Assembly (NCBI RefSeq): GCF_000143685.1
Contig: NC_014328.1
Location: 3,720,001-3,784,000 of the forward strand
Source of the DNA: Clostridium ljungdahlii DSM 13528
Lineage (GTDB): Bacteria; Bacillota; Clostridia; Clostridiales; Clostridiaceae
DNA: 64,000 nucleotides
Direction: 5' to 3'
Below are positions 1-7,642 of this stretch, piece after piece. The position numbers and the translations under genes are program-made. The stretch's first letter is position 1, and every line of letters starts with the position of its first letter. Under the pieces are notes generated by a model, which did no database searches, was not told where the DNA came from, and saw only the letters and a list, made by a program, of their open reading frames with translations.

Positions 1-285
1 TTTATTTTTCAAAAAATAGTGCATAAAAAATGCTTTTGCCCCATGAAAGTTTACAAGATCAATATGATTTTCTCTTACATAATCTATTAAGTATCTATCA
101 TAGGTGACAGCTCTTTTAAACTTTACTGTATCTATATTCATACTTTTACTTTTATCATAAAGGCCTCCGCCACCTATTGTACCTATAATTGACTGAAATT
201 TATCCTTTGAATAAAAACTCAAATTCAACACATAATTTCCACCGCCGCCTACATCGTTTCCTGATATAACCTGTAGCACCTTCAT
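1..285 (-). CDS. Glycosyltransferase, family-4 type, N-terminal part (runs off window)
   Basis: This is the first 95 codons of a minus-strand gene that continues beyond base 1. The ATG at 283-285 is preceded by GGAGGTG at a good distance. The product begins MKVLQVISGNDVGGGG, the glycine-rich N-terminal loop followed by NYVLNLS that is typical of GT-B fold family-4 glycosyltransferases. About residue 85 there is an HGAKAFFM segment like the 'H.H' acceptor-side region of these enzymes. It is the last visible gene of the polysaccharide locus, lying downstream of the O-antigen ligase-like gene but separated from it by about 400 bp of palindromic repeats. The sugar donor cannot be inferred. The family call is fairly firm; the rest of the gene is not visible. 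Confidence 0.75.
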   Translation of the reverse strand, partial: MKVLQVISGNDVGGGGNYVLNLSFYSKDKFQSIIGTIGGGGLYDKSKSMNIDTVKFKRAVTYDRYLIDYVRENHIDLVNFHGAKAFFMHYFLKNK

Positions 286-335
286 ATCTTTCACCTCCAC
301 TTCAAATAACTCCTAAGTGAAAAATTCACTTATAC

Positions 336-420
336 TCCGGATATTTTTACAATCTTCAGCTCATTAAATATTTTGATAAGTCTAAGTATTTAAAAGAGCT
401 TCATTATTGTAAAAACATCC
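336..420 (+). repeat. Palindromic repeat, subfamily A, core-deleted copy
   Basis: The left arm (CCGGATATTTTTACAATCTT then CAGCTCATTAAATATTTTGA) and the right arm (AAAGAGCTTCATTATTGTAA then AAACATCC) match the outer arms of the full subfamily-A copies at 22681-22903 and 44389-44573. The inner arms and the conserved central loop are missing, so only a short hairpin remains, ending at TAAGTCTAAG. It lies 70 bp from a complete subfamily-B copy at 491-678, the same B-spacer-A arrangement seen near 44.1-44.6 kb. Confidence 0.7.
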
Positions 421-490
421 TTTAGTATACAGTAATTTTCAACTTAGTAATTTTACATAATACATGTAAAATAAATTTGAATCATGCTTA

Positions 491-678
491 GGAATATCTG
501 ACAAAATTGAAATCACATTTAAAAACTTTTTTGGTAAGTCTTAGCTCGCATTTTAGAAAATCTTAGAAGCTTATATATGTTTGAGGTACGAGTTCATATA
601 AGCTTCTTTAGATTTTCAAAATACGAGCTTTAGACTTACTAAAAGTTTTTATAGTGATGAAATTTGTCAGTATATTCC
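491..678 (+). repeat. Long palindromic repeat, subfamily B, complete copy
   Basis: An imperfect inverted repeat of 188 bp with arms of about 85 bp. The left end reads GGAATATCTGACAAAATT and the right end, on the other strand, GGAATATACTGACAAATTT. Inside, GGTAAGTCTTAGCTCGCATT mirrors AGTAAGTCTAAAGCTCGTAT. The loop, TTTGAGGTACGAGTT at 580-594, is not self-complementary and is nearly identical in the other full copies. The element ends 2 bp before the stop codon of the O-antigen ligase-like gene, so as RNA it would form a long hairpin just after that gene. No coding capacity. Confidence 0.85.
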
Positions 679-680
679 CT

Positions 681-1940
681 TTAACTCAAAAACATGCCTT
701 CATTTTTCTTTTCCCTGTACATCATTCCTTGAGATACTGCTAAGAGTATCCAGAAGTAAGTTGTAGTCTTTGGTACAAAGAATAAGTTGTCAACTAAATT
801 CATAACGTAAAAAGCTACCATAGAAGCTAAAAATCCTATGTAAAAATGCTTATAAAATTTATTTTTTGTTGTATCTACAAAAGATTTAACTTTAATTAAA
901 GAAGATAAAAGCAATGCCACAAAGGATACTCCACCTATAATTCCAAGTTCTGTCTCCATTTTTAAATAAGAATTATGGCAGGGCCACTTACTGTAACCAT
1001 AAAATTTATACTGAGGATATATATTCGTATATTTATCATACAAGCTAACGTAATTCCCATTTCCAACCCCAAATAAAGGATAGTCTTTTATCATCTTTTG
1101 TGCAATTTTCCAAAGGTATATTCTAGATTGATTTTGAACCGGGTCATTTATAGCCATTATTCGTTCTCTTATTTCCGGTATAAATAAAGATGCCCCTGCA
1201 ATTACACAAAGAGGTAGTATAAACTTAAGACTATACATAATCACTAATATAACCATTCCTATTGCCACTCCAACAATAGCATTTCTAGAACCTGTAAATG
1301 TTAGATTCAAAAGCATCAAAACTGCCAGCAAGGAATAAAATAACTTTCTTTCCCTTTTCTTTTCATATATAGCTAGCATGATCATTGGAAATATGGCTAA
1401 TATCAAGAAAGCTGCCAAATTATTAGGATTATCCATAGTAGCAGTTATCTTAAACTTTGTATATCCATAATTTTTGAATTTATCACTAAGTCCAAATCCT
1501 GTAAAATTTTGATATATGCCATAGATACATATTATGATATTGGTGCATATATAAGAACCTAAAATTCCATTTAAAAGTTCTTTTCTATTCCATTCATATT
1601 TGATCATAAAAAACAATATAATATAGGATATAAATCTAAAGCTTTCACTAAGTGCAAGTTTTTTGTCTGCCGCATAACTTACTGAAACTAACATCATAAG
1701 TGCCAGTATGCTCATAAAAACAGTAAGGTAGTTAGTAATGAAATCCCTTATTCCAGAAAAAAACCTAATTCTACATTCTTTTGATGTAAGAAGTTTTACA
1801 AAGTATCCAAACAAAATAAGTGCTAGTATACAATCTGCAGGAGGAATATTTATTCTTCCTAGTGCCATCTTATTCGGCAAAAGAGGAAGCAGTACTATAT
1901 AAGCACAGATCAATACGTACAAAAATCTATCTAAAAACAA
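681..1940 (-). CDS. O-antigen ligase/polymerase family membrane protein (Wzy/WaaL-like)
   Basis: A 419-residue hydrophobic protein with about ten to twelve predicted membrane segments. Features of the Wzy_C/O-antigen ligase family are visible: TFTGSRNAIVG in the middle, an extracytoplasmic loop with RIYLWKIAQKMIKDYPLFGV and GNGNYVSLY, then a CHNSYLKMETELGIIGG helix containing the conserved H-N-x-Y-L. The expected role is transfer or polymerisation of undecaprenyl-linked glycan on the outer face of the membrane. The start is TTG at 1938-1940 behind GGAGGTGAGGT; no ATG lies near. A second Wzy-like protein is encoded at 10397-11686, so one may be the polymerase and the other a ligase; which is which cannot be told from sequence. 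The stop codon abuts a long palindrome. Confidence 0.8.
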   Translation of the reverse strand: MFLDRFLYVLICAYIVLLPLLPNKMALGRINIPPADCILALILFGYFVKLLTSKECRIRFFSGIRDFITNYLTVFMSILALMMLVSVSYAADKKLALSESFRFISYIILFFMIKYEWNRKELLNGILGSYICTNIIICIYGIYQNFTGFGLSDKFKNYGYTKFKITATMDNPNNLAAFLILAIFPMIMLAIYEKKRERKLFYSLLAVLMLLNLTFTGSRNAIVGVAIGMVILVIMYSLKFILPLCVIAGASLFIPEIRERIMAINDPVQNQSRIYLWKIAQKMIKDYPLFGVGNGNYVSLYDKYTNIYPQYKFYGYSKWPCHNSYLKMETELGIIGGVSFVALLLSSLIKVKSFVDTTKNKFYKHFYIGFLASMVAFYVMNLVDNLFFVPKTTTYFWILLAVSQGMMYREKKNEGMFLS

Positions 1941-1974
1941 AACCTCACCTCCATATCAAATATTTCCAGATAAA

Positions 1975-3027
1975 TTATTTATCTAATATTTCTAGTATTT
2001 TTCCAGAAGCGTTTCCATCTCCAAATATATCTTTTTGATCCTTATTAGGTACAAAATTCACTATGCTATCCAATATCTTTTCCTTGTCAGTTCCAACTAC
2101 TACGTTCCAGCCATTTTTTACGGTTTCTACCCATTCAGTTTCATCTCTCATAGTTATACAAGGTTTTTTCATGAAAAAGGCTTCTTTTTGTACTCCACCG
2201 CTGTCTGTTACTATCTTCTCAGAATTCATTTCAAGATTTATCATCTCTAGATATCCCACAGGTTCTATAACCTTTATATTTTCATTAAATTTAAGTCCAT
2301 AATCTGTCATATATTTTTTAGTTCTAGGATGAAGGGGAAGTATCACTGCTTTATTACATTCATTTAAAGCTTCAACTATATTTTTTAATCTATCTATGTG
2401 ATTTGTATTCTCAGCTCTATGTATAGTAGTTAGTATATACTCCTTACCCTGAAGCCCAATTTCTTTTATAATCTGATTCTTGTTTTCTGCTAACTTTTTA
2501 AAATTAAGTACTGCATCAAACATTACATCTCCTACATTATAAACGCCTTTTGTAATTCCCTCCTTTTTTAAATTTTCCACTGCCGATTCTGTGGGAACAA
2601 ACAAAAGATTAGATAAATGATCTGTAAGAACTCTATTTTGCTCTTCGGGCATATCCCTGTTAAAACTTCTAAGTCCTGCCTCAACGTGAGCTACAGGAAT
2701 TAAAAGCTTACTTGCACACAATGCTCCAGCAAGAGTTGAATTTGTATCTCCATATACAAGTACAAAATCTGGCTTTTCCTTTTCATATATCTCTTCTAAT
2801 TTTATAAGCATCATTCCAGTCTGTCTTCCGTGACTTCCAGAACCCACTTCCAAATTGTAATCTGGTTTTGGTATATTGAGTTCATCAAAAAATACCTTTG
2901 ACATATTTTCATCATAATGCTGACCCGTATGAACCAATATTTCTGTATGGTGTTTTCTTATTACATTTGATACTGCAGCAGCCTTTATGAATTGAGGCCT
3001 TGCCCCTACAACTGTTAATACCTTCAT
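1975..3027 (-). CDS. wecB: UDP-N-acetylglucosamine 2-epimerase (non-hydrolysing)
   Basis: A 350-residue protein spanning the whole non-hydrolysing 2-epimerase fold. Visible signatures are GARPQFIKAAAV at the N-terminus, HTGQHYDENMS, VYGDTNSTLAGAL, HVEAGLRSFNRDMPEEQNR with the conserved catalytic acids, and DSGGVQKEAFF in the UDP-binding C-terminal domain. The family interconverts UDP-GlcNAc and UDP-ManNAc. A subgroup (WbpI/WlbD) acts on UDP-GlcNAc3NAcA instead. The neighbours (6-dehydrogenase, 3-oxidoreductase, N-acetyltransferase) make the WbpI-like substrate plausible, but that is inference. It lies 20 bp downstream of the acetyltransferase gene and so is almost certainly co-transcribed. 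GGGAGGAAAAAC precedes the ATG. Confidence 0.9.
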   Translation of the reverse strand: MKVLTVVGARPQFIKAAAVSNVIRKHHTEILVHTGQHYDENMSKVFFDELNIPKPDYNLEVGSGSHGRQTGMMLIKLEEIYEKEKPDFVLVYGDTNSTLAGALCASKLLIPVAHVEAGLRSFNRDMPEEQNRVLTDHLSNLLFVPTESAVENLKKEGITKGVYNVGDVMFDAVLNFKKLAENKNQIIKEIGLQGKEYILTTIHRAENTNHIDRLKNIVEALNECNKAVILPLHPRTKKYMTDYGLKFNENIKVIEPVGYLEMINLEMNSEKIVTDSGGVQKEAFFMKKPCITMRDETEWVETVKNGWNVVVGTDKEKILDSIVNFVPNKDQKDIFGDGNASGKILEILDK

Positions 3028-3047
3028 GTTTTTCCTCCCTGCAAAGT

Positions 3048-3797
3048 TTACTGTTGATTTTTAAGAAGTTGATCTTCTGGAACTTTTCTAAATTGTTTAG
3101 CAGGATTACCTGCTACTATAATTTCCTTTTCCACATCCTTTGTAACAACACTGCCTGCTGCTACAAATCCATCTTCATTTATTATCTTACCTGGAAGTAT
3201 AGTAGCTTGAGCTCCAATTCTTCCACCCTTCTTTACTGTAACACCTTTGAAATGTTTGTATCTTTCCTTAGATCTTGCCGCAAAGTTATCATTTGAAGTT
3301 ACAACTCCAGGTGCAATAAACACATTGTCTTCTACTTCTGAGTAAGCTGTAATATATACATTTGTTTCAATTTTACAGTTAGAACCTATTTTAGAGAAGT
3401 TCTCTATAGCAGCTCCTCTACCTATTATTGTTTTACTTCCTATAGTTACGTTTTCTCTGACTGTAGCCAAATCTGCAATAAGTGTATTTTCACCTATAAC
3501 ACAACCGCAGTATACTATAACTCCTGCTCCAATAAGACATCCATCCTTTATTAGAGCTGGATCAAATTTTTTCTCATCTTTAAATATACTATTTACTGAT
3601 CTCATAGGCTCTTTACCTACTACGCTATTGTCATCTATCCTTACATTAGCTCCAATTTTACTTCCCTTATGTATAACTACATTATGACCTATCATGCAGT
3701 TATCTCCTATTGTAACATCGTCTTCAATAACTACAAATTTTCCTATACTTACATTATTGCCAACTTTTGAAGTATCCGATATATAATTTTCAGACAT
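3048..3797 (-). CDS. Left-handed beta-helix N-acetyltransferase (WbpD/WlbB-like)
   Basis: A 249-residue hexapeptide-repeat protein. Repeats of the [LIV]-G-x-x-x-x type (VSIGKFVVIEDDVTIGDNCM, VTIGSKTIIGRGAAIENFSK) run through most of its length, and the C-terminus has VAAGSVVTKDVEKEIIVAGN. A loop with SNDNFAARSKERYKHFKG resembles the substrate loop of UDP-2-acetamido-3-amino-2,3-dideoxy-glucuronate 3-N-acetyltransferases such as WbpD. It sits between a Gfo/Idh oxidoreductase and a 2-epimerase, the order expected for that pathway. At 249 residues it is longer than the roughly 190 of WbpD, with extra N-terminal coils, so the acceptor could be another amino-sugar nucleotide. The acyltransferase fold is certain; the substrate is inferred. 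Confidence 0.8.
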   Translation of the reverse strand: MSENYISDTSKVGNNVSIGKFVVIEDDVTIGDNCMIGHNVVIHKGSKIGANVRIDDNSVVGKEPMRSVNSIFKDEKKFDPALIKDGCLIGAGVIVYCGCVIGENTLIADLATVRENVTIGSKTIIGRGAAIENFSKIGSNCKIETNVYITAYSEVEDNVFIAPGVVTSNDNFAARSKERYKHFKGVTVKKGGRIGAQATILPGKIINEDGFVAAGSVVTKDVEKEIIVAGNPAKQFRKVPEDQLLKNQQ

Positions 3798-3821
3798 ATA
3801 TATTCTCCTTTTCCTGCATAT

Positions 3822-3862
3822 TTAATAATTGAGAATGAAAGGCCTCCATTCTCAATTATTAA
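3822..3862. other. Perfect 16-bp intercistronic stem-loop
   Basis: TTAATAATTGAGAATG is followed by a 9-nt loop and its exact complement CATTCTCAATTATTAA. It fills the 68-bp gap between the oxidoreductase stop codon (3866) and the acetyltransferase start (3797). There is no U-run on the minus strand, so it is more likely an mRNA processing or stability element, or an attenuator, than a full terminator. Confidence 0.6.
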
Positions 3863-3865
3863 CTG

Positions 3866-4969
3866 CTACCTATTTATTTTTTTCACTCCAACCATATCCA
3901 TAGTTGAGAAATCTCCCATAGGGAATTTTACAGGCATACCTGTAAGTCTTGACTTATAAGCCGCCAAAATTATAGACATTCCCTTTTTGCCTTCTTCTCC
4001 ATCTATAAGTGGCTTTCTATTATTATTTATTGCATCTATCATATCTTTGAAAAGAGGTATATGTCCAAAACCATATACAGTATCAGGATCTCCCTCTTGT
4101 GATTTTAATATTTTATCATCTAAATCCTTGTGATCTTCAAAATTCCAGGTTTCTATCTTATTTACTGCAAGTCCACCTATGCATACTGTTCCCTTTTCTC
4201 CAAAGACACTTAAAGTTTCTTCTAAGTTTTTAGGATAAACACAAGCAGTACCTTCAACTATACCTATAGCTCCATTTTTAAATCTTATAACAATAGCTCC
4301 AAAATCTTCAGCTTCTATATCTCTTAAGAAAGTATCACACTGAGCATAAACAGTGTCTATCTCTCCTCCCATCATCCACTGAAGTAAGTCTATATTATGT
4401 ATACATTGATTCATCAATGTTCCACCGTCCAGCTTCCAAGTTCCTCTCCAAGGTGCCTGATGATAATATCCCATATTTCTATTCCATAGTATTCTAGCTG
4501 TACCATTTACAAGTCTGCCAAATCTATTTTCCTCCACAGCAGATCTAAGCTGCTGCACTGGTTTATTAAATCTATTTTGATGGCTTACGCACAATTTTAC
4601 ATTGTTCTTTTTAGAACATTCTATCATATCATCTGCATCTTTTATTGAAAGTGCCATAGGTTTTTCACATATTACATGCTTTTTGTCGTTCATGCAGTAC
4701 ATTGCTATTTCAGGATGATATCCACTTTCAGTAGCTATAGTAACTACATCTATATCCTGCTCTTCAAGCATTTTCTTATAATCAGTATAAACTGCTACTT
4801 TAGCATCTCCAACTTTTTCTATGTACTCATTTTTCCTTTGCTCTGCTTTTTCTTCTACCAAATCACAAACTGCTACTAAAACAGCTTCATCTTTATTAGC
4901 TGCTAGAGCTTCTACATGTTTGTAAGAAATTCTTCCACATCCTAAGATGGCAAATTTCAATTTACTCAT
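3866..4969 (-). CDS. Gfo/Idh/MocA family NAD(P)-dependent oxidoreductase (WbpB/WlbA-like)
   Basis: A 367-residue protein. The N-terminal Rossmann domain carries AILGCGRISYKHVEAL, and the family's EKP motif is seen in HVICEKPMALSIKDADDMI. The central region has RILWNRNMGYYHQAPWRG and GGTLMNQCIHNIDLLQWMMG, with the conserved D/H pair of the catalytic site. In the ManNAc3NAcA-type pathway such enzymes oxidise the 3-hydroxyl of UDP-GlcNAcA to a 3-keto sugar. The gene follows the UDP-GlcNAc 6-dehydrogenase with a 29-bp gap, which supports that role. Substrate assignment rests on context; the family can act on many sugars. An AGGTGT-type site lies before the ATG. Confidence 0.85.
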   Translation of the reverse strand: MSKLKFAILGCGRISYKHVEALAANKDEAVLVAVCDLVEEKAEQRKNEYIEKVGDAKVAVYTDYKKMLEEQDIDVVTIATESGYHPEIAMYCMNDKKHVICEKPMALSIKDADDMIECSKKNNVKLCVSHQNRFNKPVQQLRSAVEENRFGRLVNGTARILWNRNMGYYHQAPWRGTWKLDGGTLMNQCIHNIDLLQWMMGGEIDTVYAQCDTFLRDIEAEDFGAIVIRFKNGAIGIVEGTACVYPKNLEETLSVFGEKGTVCIGGLAVNKIETWNFEDHKDLDDKILKSQEGDPDTVYGFGHIPLFKDMIDAINNNRKPLIDGEEGKKGMSIILAAYKSRLTGMPVKFPMGDFSTMDMVGVKKINR

Positions 4970-4998
4970 AAAAACACCTCTTAAAAAGTAATATTTGT

Positions 4999-6315
4999 TT
5001 ATAGTTTATGAATTTTTTCTCTGTTATTTTTTACATCTTTAGTAGCATTTCTTGTATCGTAAACAATTTTAGCTCTTTCTGCTATAGCCTCATAATCATA
5101 AGGGCTGTGATCTGTAGTTATAATTACTATATCGGATTCATCTATTACATCTTCCCATTTTACTGTGTGATATACTTTTCCATTACGTTTAAATTCAGGA
5201 ATAAATGGATCACTTACAATTACCTCTGCTCCATTTTTCTCCAAGTGATCTATTACTTTAAGGGCTGGTGACTCTCTTAAATCATCTATATCCCTCTTAT
5301 AAGCTACTCCAAGAAGAAGTACTTTTGCACCATTCATAGCTTTTTTATGTCCATTTAAAAGCTTCATAGCATTATCAACTACGAATTCTGGCATAAAATC
5401 ATTTATTTCTCCAGAAGTCTCTATTAATTTTGTATGATAATCATATTCTTTTGCTTTCCATGAAAGATAAAATGGATCAAGAGGTATACAATGTCCTCCA
5501 AGTCCTGGTCCTGGATAAAAAGCCATAAAGCCATAAGGTTTTGTTTTGGCTGCATCTATTACTTCCCATACGTCTATTCCCATTCTTTCACAAAGTACAG
5601 CCATTTCATTGGCAAGACCTATGTTTATATTTCTGAAAGTATTTTCAAGTATCTTCTCCATTTCTGCTACTGCAGGACAGGATACAGTATATATTTCACT
5701 TTCCAATATGTTTCTATATAATGTAGCTGCCACTTCTGTACATTCAGGAGTACATCCTCCTACTACCTTTGGGGTATTTTTTGTCTTATACTGTTTATTA
5801 CCTGGATCTACCCTTTCTGGTGAAAATGCAAGGAAAAAGTCTTTTCCACATTTAAGCCCGCCTTCTTCTAGTATAGGCTTTAACACTTCTTCTGTAGTTC
5901 CTGGATAAGTAGTACTCTCAAGTACTATGAGCATTCCTCTATGCAAATATTTTGCAACACTTTTAGTGGAACTAACTACATATGATATATCTGGCTGTTT
6001 ATATAAATCTAATGGAGTAGGCACACATATAGAAACTGCATCTACATCTTTTACAAAACTAAAATCTGTAGTAGCTTTAAGTCTTCCTTCCTTAACCAAT
6101 TTCTCTAAATCTGAATCCACTATATCACCAATATAGTTATGTCCTTCATTTACGGATTCAACTTTTTTATCCTGAACATCAAATCCAATAACTTCATATC
6201 CTGCTTTAGCTTTTTCTACTGCAAGTGGAAGTCCTACATATCCTAATCCTACTACTCCTAACTTAGCTTTCCTATCCTCTAATTTTTGAATTAATTCATC
6301 TCTCAACTGCGACAT
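4999..6315 (-). CDS. UDP-N-acetyl-D-hexosamine 6-dehydrogenase (WbpA/WecC family)
   Basis: A nucleotide-sugar dehydrogenase of 438 residues from the chosen start. The NAD-binding motif is VVGLGYVGLPLAVEKAKAG; the catalytic cysteine region is GPGLGGHCIPLDPFYLSWKA. FSPERVDPGN and the C-terminal VAYKRDIDDLRESPALKVI are also typical. The reading frame extends 17 codons upstream, but AGGAGGT sits inside that extension directly before the ATG at 6313-6315, so that ATG is preferred. The enzyme oxidises C6 of UDP-GlcNAc or UDP-ManNAc to the uronic acid in the cytoplasm and feeds the downstream oxidoreductase, acetyltransferase and epimerase. UDP-GlcNAc is the likelier substrate given those neighbours. 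Confidence 0.9.
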   Translation of the reverse strand: MSQLRDELIQKLEDRKAKLGVVGLGYVGLPLAVEKAKAGYEVIGFDVQDKKVESVNEGHNYIGDIVDSDLEKLVKEGRLKATTDFSFVKDVDAVSICVPTPLDLYKQPDISYVVSSTKSVAKYLHRGMLIVLESTTYPGTTEEVLKPILEEGGLKCGKDFFLAFSPERVDPGNKQYKTKNTPKVVGGCTPECTEVAATLYRNILESEIYTVSCPAVAEMEKILENTFRNINIGLANEMAVLCERMGIDVWEVIDAAKTKPYGFMAFYPGPGLGGHCIPLDPFYLSWKAKEYDYHTKLIETSGEINDFMPEFVVDNAMKLLNGHKKAMNGAKVLLLGVAYKRDIDDLRESPALKVIDHLEKNGAEVIVSDPFIPEFKRNGKVYHTVKWEDVIDESDIVIITTDHSPYDYEAIAERAKIVYDTRNATKDVKNNREKIHKL

Positions 6316-6396
6316 CTTTTTACCTCCTAGTTTAGCATCATTTCTACTTTTTTCATTATAATACAACCCAATTTCTTTGTCATCTTCATATACATA

Positions 6397-7602
6397 CTAT
6401 TGCTTTTCTTTTACAATAAAATCAAGTATATCCTTTTCTATTTTTTGTCCACACTCCTTTGGAGTTATCTTTCTGGAAGTAAGCTCTGTCATTACCTTGT
6501 TTGCATTTTGAAGAGCCTGAACCTCAGATACATTTGGCAGTATTTGCCCATACTCAGACTGCTGTACAAAAGTTCTTTCCTTAGGGTCATTTTTCACTTC
6601 TTTTATGTTGTAATCCACTTTATACGGAGGAATTCTTCCTGTTATTTTAAAAAGTGGAGTACTAGAATGATTAATGAGATATTTCATAAGACTCCAATCC
6701 TCTTTTTGATGCTGGGACTTAGAACTTACATAACCTACTTGTGCCGTTACAAAGGATGTCATCTGTTTACCATTGTATTTTGGGAAAGGTACTACAGAAT
6801 AATTAAGTCCTGATGCATCTAGCTCTTGAAGATCCCAAGATCCACTTACATAGAAACTTGTTTTTCCATTTTTAAAATTGTTTCTTGCAGTTATACTATC
6901 TATATTTTCGGGCATCAACTTATACTTCTGCACCATATCCTGAATCATGGTATATCCTTTAATTGCAGCTTCATTATTAAGTCCTATATCTTTTACGTTG
7001 TAATCACCATTTTCCTTTTTAAATATATAAGCACCGTTTGCTTGAAGAATTGGGAAACTTAAATAAAAGTTATTTATATCATACTGAAATCCCTGTTTTT
7101 CTCCCATTGAAATCAGCTCTTCCAGTGTATTAGGTACCTTTTTAACTTTATCCTTATTATAATAAAGTCCATAGGTTTCCACAGATATAGGTATTCCATA
7201 CATCTTATTCTTAAAAGATACAGTTTCAAGTGCCGATGGTATATATTTATTTTTATCTATAATGTTATCTGGAACCTGTGCTAGTAATTTTTCATTATGA
7301 AGTTTTTCCATCCTGTCATGTGATACTCCAAATTCTATATCTGGTTCCATATTACGTAAGGATGCTTCAATATAAGCCCTGTTGTCTCCTTTATCTGAAT
7401 GAATTATCACCTTGTATCCCGAGGTTTTGGACCACTGATCTGCTAAAGTCCTAAGTTCTGCTATTTCAGGATCTGTAAGATGTGACCAAATTACTATTTC
7501 CTTGTCATTTTTACCTGTACCTGCAGTATCTGCTGTGGTGCATCCAGTTAAAAAAAGTGCAAATACCAAAACCACAGATATAAGTTTATAAAATCTCTTC
7601 AT
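6397..7602 (-). CDS. Extracellular sugar-binding lipoprotein (ABC-type family 1)
   Basis: A 401-residue protein with a lipoprotein signal (MKRFYKLISVVLVFALFLTG followed directly by the lipobox Cys). The mature part resembles maltose-type solute-binding proteins: IVIWSHLTDPEIAELRTLAD at the N-terminus, MYGIPISVETYGLYYNKDKV, and GKTSFYVSGSWDLQELDASG. It would be tethered to the outer face of the membrane. No ABC permease or ATPase gene is near. It stands alone between the flippase gene and the UDP-sugar dehydrogenase inside a glycan synthesis locus, which is unusual. It may serve a distant transporter, or bind glycan at the surface in a role unrelated to uptake. Confidence 0.8.
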   Translation of the reverse strand: MKRFYKLISVVLVFALFLTGCTTADTAGTGKNDKEIVIWSHLTDPEIAELRTLADQWSKTSGYKVIIHSDKGDNRAYIEASLRNMEPDIEFGVSHDRMEKLHNEKLLAQVPDNIIDKNKYIPSALETVSFKNKMYGIPISVETYGLYYNKDKVKKVPNTLEELISMGEKQGFQYDINNFYLSFPILQANGAYIFKKENGDYNVKDIGLNNEAAIKGYTMIQDMVQKYKLMPENIDSITARNNFKNGKTSFYVSGSWDLQELDASGLNYSVVPFPKYNGKQMTSFVTAQVGYVSSKSQHQKEDWSLMKYLINHSSTPLFKITGRIPPYKVDYNIKEVKNDPKERTFVQQSEYGQILPNVSEVQALQNANKVMTELTSRKITPKECGQKIEKDILDFIVKEKQ

Positions 7603-7642
7603 TAGAACTTTCTTCTCCTTTTCACCGCATTAATTAGCAAAT

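Noticed and set aside
336..678. Clustered inverted repeats as a CRISPR array
   Set aside because: Units are about 190 bp, palindromic and at most paired; there are no regular short spacers and no cas genes.
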